A stretch of DNA of 64,000 nucleotides from Terriglobia bacterium (GTDB taxonomy: Bacteria; Acidobacteriota; UBA6911). Below, one piece after another: positions 28,611 to 35,422 of this stretch (position 1 is its first letter; each line of letters opens with the position of its first letter). The DNA lies in contig JAIQGI010000007.1 of the NCBI GenBank assembly GCA_020072565.1, positions 237,056-301,055 of the forward strand, written 5' to 3'. Under the pieces are notes generated by a model. It searched no databases. It worked only from the letters and a program-made list of their open reading frames with translations, and was not told the DNA's origin. A program made the translations under genes and the position numbers.

Positions 28611-29744
28611 TCAAATTCCAGTCGGCACGGTCACGGCAATATCGTCGGGGTGTGCCCTCTTCTCGGTGACCGTATGTTCTGCGGGATAGCCGAACAGGAA
28701 CATCAGATACATACGTCGATATGGAGGAATGTGGTACCGTTTGCACCACTCATCCTGTGCGTCGTCGTCGCCGCCGTACATGAGACATCCCCCCAATCCT
28801 AGGGCAGTTGCGGCAAGCGCCATCTGCTGCCCCACAATGCCGGCATCCTCGGCGGGGGCCCATTTCTCAGGGTACAACCGGATGTCGATGGTGATAAAAA
28901 TCGTGACCGGCGCACGTTCTTGGAGGTTCGTGTTGGAAACACTGCGAAGCTTGCTGTCCCCTCCCAGGTTCGGGTTCCTGTGAACATAGAGCTTCCATGT
29001 CTGCCGGTTGCAGGAACTGGGGGCATGGGTGGCCGCCCTGAGTATCTCGTGGATTTTTGCTTCTTCGACAGGAATGGGCTGCCAGAAACGAACGCTCGAT
29101 CGCTTCAGCAGAACGTCGAAAACAGGCGAATGTGGATTAAACAGCTGCGAATGCTCGACCGGATGCGATTGAATCTCGCCGGTTTCGGCCCACCTCATAT
29201 AGTCCTGGAGGTTGTCTTCGGCCCAGAGAATGAACTCCCGCTGGGGATACTTGCGCCGATACCACTCGTCGAGCGCCGCTCTCACCAACGCGGGCTTGCT
29301 GTGCCCCCTGCCCTCGCGTTTGTCATTGCGAACCCCCTTTTCGACGGAGTGGCCAAACCAGCGAATGTACATGGCCAGCAGATCCTGGTCCATTTCCTCC
29401 AAAGGTAGGCTCACACAGTCCGAACTCCGCTTCTGTTCGATCGTGCTATGAAGGATTCGATATTGGATCCAGAGGGAAAACCTGTTCAGCCACACACAAA
29501 ATGCAAATAGCCTTCCCTTCAGAAACCGCCTTAACCTCTTGGCGACATCTGCTGAAGGGGCAACTGGAGTGCACGCGGCCACTCTCTGACCACGGGCGGT
29601 TGGCGTATGAGCCCATTCGGGAGCGCAACCGGCGCGCTCTTCATTTTCTGCCTTCGTCGGACGACCTTCTCCCATTTCGCAGCAATGCACCTTGCGCCGG
29701 TTCGAGCAGGCACAAACATAGAATTGAGTACCGAACGCAACCAA
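28611..29744 (-). CDS. nitroreductase family protein with N-terminal extension
   Basis: The C-terminal 200 residues have RSSVRFWQPIPVEEAKIHEIL and ATHAPSSCNRQTWKLYV, the FMN-binding start of the nitroreductase fold. GQQMALAATALGLGGCLMYGG comes later. The central segment (YIRWFGHSVEKGV, ALDEWYRRKYP) resembles the extension found in nitroreductases of polysaccharide gene clusters. The first 65 or so residues are Cys- and Arg-rich and probably not translated, so the true start may lie near 29550. It presumably reduces or oxidises an unknown substrate with FMN. It is the first gene of the minus-strand pair in the island. Confidence 0.75.
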   Translation of the reverse strand: MVAFGTQFYVCACSNRRKVHCCEMGEGRPTKAENEERAGCAPEWAHTPTARGQRVAACTPVAPSADVAKRLRRFLKGRLFAFCVWLNRFSLWIQYRILHSTIEQKRSSDCVSLPLEEMDQDLLAMYIRWFGHSVEKGVRNDKREGRGHSKPALVRAALDEWYRRKYPQREFILWAEDNLQDYMRWAETGEIQSHPVEHSQLFNPHSPVFDVLLKRSSVRFWQPIPVEEAKIHEILRAATHAPSSCNRQTWKLYVHRNPNLGGDSKLRSVSNTNLQERAPVTIFITIDIRLYPEKWAPAEDAGIVGQQMALAATALGLGGCLMYGGDDDAQDEWCKRYHIPPYRRMYLMFLFGYPAEHTVTEKRAHPDDIAVTVPTGI

Positions 29745-30037
29745 AATATTCTATCGGAGGAACCATAGTCTTTTTATATCATCGTGCAGAATTTTTCCAG
29801 TTAAATCAGACAGTGTGTCGCGCTGCGGGCATCGGCCCTTGTAAGAATGCCAGCGGACCAAAAAAATGAATCGCCCGCAACACTATTTTCTAACCTCCCA
29901 GTTCAGCTGTCTCATCTTTGATCTGGGCCGGCGGCAGCGCGTAAAGTCTCCTGCGCCGGTCCTTTGCCAAGCAAGCGCTTTCCGGTAGCACGCCGAACTC
30001 TCAGGCCGCGATCTCTTTTTTGCCCCGTGTCCGCAAA
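29745..30037. other. stretch without recognisable gene
   Basis: About 290 bp upstream of the nitroreductase gene. It should contain that gene's promoter, but no clear motif is visible. An AT-rich block (CTTTTTATATCATCG at 29769) is the best candidate for promoter-like DNA. Confidence 0.35.
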
Positions 30038-30136
30038 CGGAAACTGAAATGTCCTGGCTTCGAGCCGTTTATACCAGATGACCCAATCATCCCAATCCCA
30101 GCAAAAGATTTCCGGCCGGTCAGTGCGGCTGTCGCA
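30038..30136 (-). pseudogene. IS66 TnpB C-terminal remnant
   Basis: DSRTDRPEIFCWDWDD followed by WVIWYKRLEARTFQFP is the C-terminal half of TnpB. It overlaps by about ten residues the region where the other TnpB fragment (25912) stops, so it comes from a second IS66 copy. It is fused directly to an IS630 fragment. Confidence 0.75.
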
Positions 30137-30189
30137 TAAGGCTGGCGGCCTGTAACGGTGGATTGGTATTAACTGCGATTCCATGTTCC

Positions 30190-30560
30190 GTATCCCGGTA
30201 CATCCACTTGATTGGCTTCCGCTGTCTATTATAGAGGCGAATGTACCTCCTAAGCTTGGGACTGAGGTCCTTAACCGAAGTAAATATGCCTCGAGCAACC
30301 ATGTCGTGCTCAATTTATAAAGACCATGTCTCTACCTGGTTAAGCCAGGAAGAAGAGGTCAGGGTCAATTGAAGTTGCACATTCTGATAATCGCCAAGGA
30401 ACTGCTGAACCCTATGCGTCCTGTGAGTCCAGAGGTTGTTGACAATGATGTGAATCTCCTTGCCGCGCGGTTGGTGCGCCACAACATCGGCCAGAAACGC
30501 AACGAATTTCTCGATCGAGTGGCGGGGTACCGTCGCACGAATGACATCGCCAGTTAGGGA
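30190..30560 (-). pseudogene. IS630-family transposase C-terminal remnant with internal stop
   Basis: SLTGDVIRATVPRH, HQPRGKEIHIIVNNLWTH and SSWLNQVETW belong to the DDE domain of IS630-type transposases. After a TAA at 30318-30320 the same frame continues IEHDMVARGIFTSVKDL and ends at KPIKWMYRD. Intact relatives have Lys before IE, so the stop is most simply AAA-to-TAA. The N-terminal half is missing. Confidence 0.8.
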
Positions 30561-30621
30561 AGGGTGCACATATGGGGCTTGAGTGACGCATACAGGCTCT
30601 TTCTCTTTGCTGTGGTCAGAT

Positions 30622-31824
30622 TCATTTGCTCGCGGCGTCATGAATGGGGCAGGCTAATACCTCAGCGAATAGTTTCTCCTGTCCCTCCGTAGTCGGATCC
30701 CAGCTGAACTGCTCGGCGAAACGCCGGGTCGCGGCACGGTCCGGATAGCATGCAAACAACCGCACTATGCCTTCGGACAGACCCCTCGTGCTCCGGTCGT
30801 CGATCAGGACACCGGCTTCAGGAACTGTCACAATCTCAGGAGTGCCCCATATGCGGGTCGCGGCCACGGGCGTCCCGCATGCCATCGACTCCAGGAGCAC
30901 GTTTGCCCACCCTTCCCGGCTGGAGGCGAGTACCAAGGCATCGGCAGCACCATAGTATCGAGCCAACGCTTCATGGGACAGAGTCCCAAGGAACGTCACC
31001 CGCTCTCTCAGCCCGAGGGAGTCTGTGAGTCTTCGCAGCTTGCCTTCCTCTGCGCCTCCGCCCGCTATCGCCAAACGAAAACCAGGCAGGCAAGCTAAAG
31101 AGCGAATAACAAGGTCATGGCCTTTGCGCGGGATCAAACCACCCACCGAAAGTAGTGTCTGACCGGTTACGCCCAGCCGGTCGCGCACCGCATGTCTATC
31201 CTGCGGTGGCTTAAAAAGCGCGAGATCCACACCATTGCGCAAGACTGTGACCTTATGAGCCGGGATTCCGAGTTGAACGAGAGTGTCCTTCAGCGCCTGG
31301 CAGACCGTGATGATTGCAGCGCAACGCCGCGCAGCCCACTGGATCATTCGGCGCGGGAAGTGATGGCGCGGGATCAGATTCAGATCTGTTCCCCTCGCAG
31401 TGACCACCACCGGCTTTCCCAGGGCACGGCCCAGCATCACTGCGGCTACGCCGTCGGGATAGAAATAGTGGGCGTCAATGATGTCGAAATCGTACCCTGT
31501 CTCGACGATCCGCACGAGCATCGGCTTGAGCGCCGCAGCCATCAGCCATGGCGCCGCTGTCATCCCAACCTTCGGGATGAGGGGATATCGCGGATGATCG
31601 ACATCGATCCCGTGCCAGACTTCGCGGCGCGGAACCCTGGCGAGTTTTGCATAGGATCCGAAGATCGAGTGCTTGAGTGGAAACCAGGGCACCGGCGCCA
31701 CCACCCTGCTCTCCACCTTTCCGCCTGCGAGCAGGTGTCTAAGCCGGCTTTCAACGAAGATACCATGGGTGTGCCGGATCGAGTCAGGATACAGGGTGGT
31801 AAAGGTGAGCAGCTTTAGGGCCAA
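30622..31824 (-). CDS. GT4-family glycosyltransferase
   Basis: A glycosyltransferase of about 400 residues. The N-terminal domain has LTFTTLYPDSIRHTHGIFVE and DIIDAHYFYPDGVAA; the C-terminal domain has VLRNGVDLALF, SVGGLIPRKGHDLVI and EGWANVLLESMACGTPVAAT, with the E-x7-E-type motif of GT4. Likely donor: a nucleotide-activated hexose; acceptor unknown. The start is taken at TTG 31824, giving a family-like beginning and AGGAG 9 nt upstream; GTG 31842 is the other choice. Both the start region and its AGGAG lie inside an R1 repeat. Its 3' end is duplicated as a remnant at 22957, on the far side of the IS-rich island. Confidence 0.85.
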   Translation of the reverse strand: MALKLLTFTTLYPDSIRHTHGIFVESRLRHLLAGGKVESRVVAPVPWFPLKHSIFGSYAKLARVPRREVWHGIDVDHPRYPLIPKVGMTAAPWLMAAALKPMLVRIVETGYDFDIIDAHYFYPDGVAAVMLGRALGKPVVVTARGTDLNLIPRHHFPRRMIQWAARRCAAIITVCQALKDTLVQLGIPAHKVTVLRNGVDLALFKPPQDRHAVRDRLGVTGQTLLSVGGLIPRKGHDLVIRSLACLPGFRLAIAGGGAEEGKLRRLTDSLGLRERVTFLGTLSHEALARYYGAADALVLASSREGWANVLLESMACGTPVAATRIWGTPEIVTVPEAGVLIDDRSTRGLSEGIVRLFACYPDRAATRRFAEQFSWDPTTEGQEKLFAEVLACPIHDAASK

Positions 31825-31825
31825 T

Positions 31826-31925
31826 CTGTGAGACTCCTGCACGCCGACATGATCAAGACCATCGGCGGCCGTCGGCGCTTTTCGGCGTCCAGAAATCTAT
31901 CTTTGCCATACATTCATGAATAACC
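31826..31925 (-). repeat. R1 dispersed repeat, left half
   Basis: On the minus strand TTATTCATGAATGTATGGCA, TTTCTGGACGCCGAAAAGCG and GTCGGCGTGCAGGAG align with the R1 copies at 21688 and 45808. It fills the 55-bp gap between the TPR protein gene (its stop codon is inside the repeat) and the glycosyltransferase, and continues to that gene's start codon. Confidence 0.7.
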
Positions 31926-33798
31926 AGGGATCAAAGAATCTGTCTTCATGCGCTCGGTTGTGCCCCGGGTGCTTTTGCGAGGCCGCCTCGTGTTTCTTAA
32001 GCTTCAGGCGCAGTTGCTTGACATCTTCCAAACTCTCGAGTTTGGGATCCAGTTCCAGGGCAAGGGCGAGTTCCACAGAGGCCCGTTCGGTTTTACCAAG
32101 GGCTGCGGACACCACCGCCATGTGAAGATGAACCTCGGCGTTTTGCGGTGCTCCCTGGATAGCTTCTTGTAGAAGTCCGCCGGCCTTCTCGTCGTTGCCG
32201 GTCAAGTGGCAGATCCATCCTAGAGTATCGGCGATGTTGGGATTCCCTTTGGCAAGGCTGTATGCCTTCTCTGCGAGCGGGAGCGCCTCCTGCGGGGAAT
32301 TGCGATGCACTGCCAGCGCATAGGCCAGGTTGTTGAGGGCGATCGGATTGTCGGGCGCCAATTCCACGACCTTGCTGTAGCGCGCAAAGGCCTTGTCATA
32401 TTCTCTGTCTTGATCGTAGATCGTGGCCAGCAAGAGCTGAGCAGATGCGAGACGGCTGTCACGCGCAGTCGCATCCTCGAGCGCCTCACGTGCTCCAGCA
32501 TAATCCTGCTTGCTCATGCGCACCTCGGCGCGGAGAAGGAGCCTGACCGTGTCGGGAAGAACCGCAGCCTGCCTGAACAGTGGGACAGAAAAAAAGCGCA
32601 GCCGCCGTTCCGAGAAATACCGTGGCAGTTCCGTCCCCGAATCGATTCCAGGGTCAATCTGCGGGCCGGTCAGAAATCTCGATCTATGAGGAGCACAGAG
32701 CGGATCACCCACAATAATGGTCTGCCAGCTCAGAAAGGGCATTGCCAGGTAATAGGATTCGATCAGGTTGAAGCCCGACAGGTAAGCGGGAAACAGGATC
32801 TGCGGCCGAATTGTCGCCTCGAGATAAGGCTCTGCCACATGAGCCGCCACCCCCGTTACTCCATCCCGGATCAAGTCGCCCGCCAGTGACTGCGGAGATC
32901 CCGCAAACTTCGGGCTCTTGTCATCCCAGGGCCCTACCTGCCAGTCCGGCGGGGGTTCGGTGAACGTCCTGCCGTCCGAACTCACAAACATCGCAGCGAG
33001 CGCCCCGGGAACGAAGCCGAGACTAAAATGCCGGATGCGGATCGCCGGATCGTTTGAACCCCAGGAGTAATATCCAAGGACGCCGTTCTGCTCGCGTAGG
33101 ATGTTGCTGCCGGTATCCAGGATGGCCCGATCTTTGAATCCATTCGCGTTCAGCCAGTCGGCGGCAACCTGCAGCCAGCTGTCCCCCTTGTCGTTCGGCG
33201 ATCCCTTCTGATCCAGCAGAATCTTCCCTTCAGCCGAGGGAGCAAAGCCCCGGTCAATGAGGGCACGGATGTCGGCGCTCGTGTAGCCATCGAGCCGGCA
33301 GACCAGGAAAATATCAAAGGCCTCGTGGCTGAACTGGGACGCGCGGCCGACGGGTGCGTCGCCCAAGAAATAGGGATTGCTGATGCGGCCGGCGGCCGGA
33401 ACCTGCTGACCCACCAGTTTGCGGTATAAAAGCGTAAGCTCCGAATCAACGCTCGCGACCGTTCCGTCCGCACCATTTGTTCCCGCAACGCGCAGAGGAA
33501 TTCCCTTGGTGAGGACGATATAGAGAATGCGATCCTGGGCCGAGTTGCGATTCAGCCAGGCGCTGATGGGTCTCTCAATCTGGAGCGTGAAGTCGTCGCG
33601 TGAGATTTCGTCGCTGAGAGTTGTCCGTATGCGGAGGATATTCTGAGATGGCACGCCACGCTTTTGGGCATAATATTGACCGACTTCCAGCGAAAGCGGG
33701 CTCGATTCATTCAGCACCAGCAGCACGTTTTCGGGGGATTGGGCTTGAACGGCAACAGCGAGAAGCAGGATCGGCAGAATAAGTTTTATGGGTCTCAT
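31897..33798 (-). CDS. TIGR03790 family exported protein with C-terminal TPRs
   Basis: A 633-residue protein with signal peptide (MRPIKLILPILLLAVAVQA). The main domain (about 20-400) shows NVLLVLNESSPLSLEVGQYY, the RILYIVLTKGIPLRV strand and late MPFLSWQTIIVGDPLCAP, as in TIGR03790, a family noted for occurring only in genomes with exosortases. Residues 450-600 are TPRs, including NPIALNNLAYALAV and NIADTLGWICHLTG. Start ATG 33798 gives the signal peptide; the frame is open further upstream but without one. The last eight or so residues are encoded inside an R1 repeat. It diverges from the CAAX protease gene with 63 bp between starts. Confidence 0.85.
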   Translation of the reverse strand: MRPIKLILPILLLAVAVQAQSPENVLLVLNESSPLSLEVGQYYAQKRGVPSQNILRIRTTLSDEISRDDFTLQIERPISAWLNRNSAQDRILYIVLTKGIPLRVAGTNGADGTVASVDSELTLLYRKLVGQQVPAAGRISNPYFLGDAPVGRASQFSHEAFDIFLVCRLDGYTSADIRALIDRGFAPSAEGKILLDQKGSPNDKGDSWLQVAADWLNANGFKDRAILDTGSNILREQNGVLGYYSWGSNDPAIRIRHFSLGFVPGALAAMFVSSDGRTFTEPPPDWQVGPWDDKSPKFAGSPQSLAGDLIRDGVTGVAAHVAEPYLEATIRPQILFPAYLSGFNLIESYYLAMPFLSWQTIIVGDPLCAPHRSRFLTGPQIDPGIDSGTELPRYFSERRLRFFSVPLFRQAAVLPDTVRLLLRAEVRMSKQDYAGAREALEDATARDSRLASAQLLLATIYDQDREYDKAFARYSKVVELAPDNPIALNNLAYALAVHRNSPQEALPLAEKAYSLAKGNPNIADTLGWICHLTGNDEKAGGLLQEAIQGAPQNAEVHLHMAVVSAALGKTERASVELALALELDPKLESLEDVKQLRLKLKKHEAASQKHPGHNRAHEDRFFDPWLFMNVWQR

Positions 33799-33861
33799 CG
33801 GGCCCTCATGGTAGCATAAAAAACCTGACCGCACGCAGCGCGAAGAACTCTGAGAGAGTGG

Positions 33862-34515
33862 ATGATAAGACACCCGGCAATACCTTACATAGCACCATTT
33901 GCGCTGTTTCTGTTTTTCCTCGCCATCCGAGGATATCTGCCTCACGAATACGCTGTCCGTGTGCTGGTGACCACAGCAGTATTATTAATATTCTCCAGGG
34001 GCGTTGTCTCCCTGCGTCCGTTGCGGCCGGCATCCAGCATCCTGGCCGGTGTGCTGGTCTTTGCCGTATGGATCGGCCCCGATCTCATCTGGCCGGCTTA
34101 TCGACAGCACTGGCTATTTCATAACATTCTCACCGGAGCCGCCCGGAGTTCCCTGCCGGAAAATATTCGCACCGACCGACTCTTCCTGCTGTTTCGCATC
34201 GCCGGGACCGTCCTCCTCGTGCCAGTCATTGAGGAGCTTTTTTGGCGGGGCTGGTTGATGCGCTACCTGATCTCCCCAGACTTCCAGAAGATCCGGCTCG
34301 GCGCCTATGCGGCGCTCTCGTTCTGGCTCACGGCGGTGCTTTTTGCCAGCGAGCACGGTCCCTATTGGGACGTGGGGTTGCTCGCCGGGATCGTTTACAA
34401 CTGGTGGATGATACGCACCGGCAGCCTGGGCGATTGCATCCTGGCGCATGCGATTACGAACGGCTGCCTCGCGGCTTATGTCCTGGCTGCGGGACAATGG
34501 CAGTATTGGCTCTAA
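33862..34515 (+). CDS. PEP-CTERM-associated CAAX prenyl protease-related protein
   Basis: A 217-residue integral membrane protein with about seven hydrophobic segments. It carries the CPBP/Abi glutamate motif in PVIEELFWRGWLMRYL, a second motif FASEHGPYWDVG, and ILAHAITNG. Together these are the metal-binding residues of intramembrane CAAX-type proteases. The sequence matches the subgroup that accompanies exosortases (TIGR03008). It may process or help mature sorted proteins, but no substrate is known. It shares a 63-bp divergent promoter region with the TIGR03790 gene, so the two are probably co-regulated. Confidence 0.88.
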   Translation: MIRHPAIPYIAPFALFLFFLAIRGYLPHEYAVRVLVTTAVLLIFSRGVVSLRPLRPASSILAGVLVFAVWIGPDLIWPAYRQHWLFHNILTGAARSSLPENIRTDRLFLLFRIAGTVLLVPVIEELFWRGWLMRYLISPDFQKIRLGAYAALSFWLTAVLFASEHGPYWDVGLLAGIVYNWWMIRTGSLGDCILAHAITNGCLAAYVLAAGQWQYWL

Positions 34516-34601
34516 AAAAACAAAAGCAGCCAGGAAGACCACAAATGATAGGAACCTCTTGTTGGGCGTGATTATTGCAATCAGTGGCTGCCTTTGTTTT
34601 T
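34516..34601 (+). repeat. 17-bp inverted repeat with T-rich end, possible terminator
   Basis: AAAAACAAAAGCAGCCA (34516-34532) pairs with TGGCTGCCTTTGTTTTT (34585-34601) with one mismatch, separated by 52 nt. It begins at the stop codon of the CAAX protease gene. The T-rich right arm could act as a terminator, but the loop is unusually long. Confidence 0.5.
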
Positions 34602-34771
34602 ATGGCCTCTTCCAGCCCCCAATCAAAAGCCCCTGAACCGAAGAATCTGTGACATGTAACACAGGAGAAGCGCAGTTCTGCAGCGATAATAGGCAATGGA
34701 GAGATGGAGTTTATCCTGGCCAAGCGCTAGACTCTGGCAAGATCCGCATGATCGGCCGATTGGAGAGGAGT

Positions 34772-35290
34772 ATGGTTAGTTTGAGACAGATCTGTCGTCG
34801 CTCCTGCAAACTCGTTTTCGCCACTCTGCTTTTCTGTGCTTGCAGCGCCTCGGCCCTTGCGGTTGATATCACAATTGCATGGGATCCGAACAGCGAAGCT
34901 GACCTCGCCGGATACAAGATCTATTACGGAACGGCATCCGGCGTCTACGGTACTCCCATAACCATAGGCACTCAAACCACTTACACGATAACCGGCCTGC
35001 CTCCCGGCACCTACTATGTCGCCGTCACCGCCTACAACACGCTGGGCGTTGAAAGCGGCTTCTCCAACGAAGTCTCGACCGCCTCATCTCCGCCCCCCAC
35101 GGCCAGCAAGTGCGACATCAACAACGATGGCGCTACCAACGCTCTCGACCTCCAAGTTATGATCAACGCGATTCTGGGAATCCAGCCCCTTTCCGGTAAG
35201 GGCGATCTCAATGGAGACGGCAGGGTCGACGTGCTCGACTTGCAGATCCTTGGCAATGTGATTCTCGGCATACGAAGTTGCCCGTTATGA
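34772..35290 (+). CDS. secreted fibronectin III-dockerin protein
   Basis: A 172-residue exported protein in three parts. The signal peptide covers about residues 1-29 (KLVFATLLFCACSASALA). A single FN3 domain (ITIAWDPNSEADLAGYKIYYG to TYYVAVTAYNTLGVES) is followed by a type I dockerin. The dockerin has two calcium loops, CDINNDGATNALDLQ and GDLNGDGRVDVLDLQ, each followed by the helix (V/L)MINAILGI or LGNVILGI. A dockerin binds a cohesin on a partner protein; two cohesin-like genes lie 5 and 11 kb downstream. ATG 34772 is chosen because GAGAGGAGT lies directly upstream; ATG 34748 is possible. Confidence 0.88.
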   Translation: MVSLRQICRRSCKLVFATLLFCACSASALAVDITIAWDPNSEADLAGYKIYYGTASGVYGTPITIGTQTTYTITGLPPGTYYVAVTAYNTLGVESGFSNEVSTASSPPPTASKCDINNDGATNALDLQVMINAILGIQPLSGKGDLNGDGRVDVLDLQILGNVILGIRSCPL

Positions 35291-35422
35291 TGAACGCCTC
35301 GGCTCCAGCCGGGACGCTAAAAGACTGTGTTGAGATCCTCGCCCATAAGCTCTCGGTGACGGTCAAATCGGTCAGATATCAATCTCCAGGCTGTGGCAAG
35401 CGTTTGCCAGACGGCGTCACTC

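Noticed and set aside
29912..30313. A single 133-residue gene on the minus strand
   Set aside because: Its middle is a TnpB fragment and its first part is a shifted frame of the IS630 remnant; it is a chance fusion.
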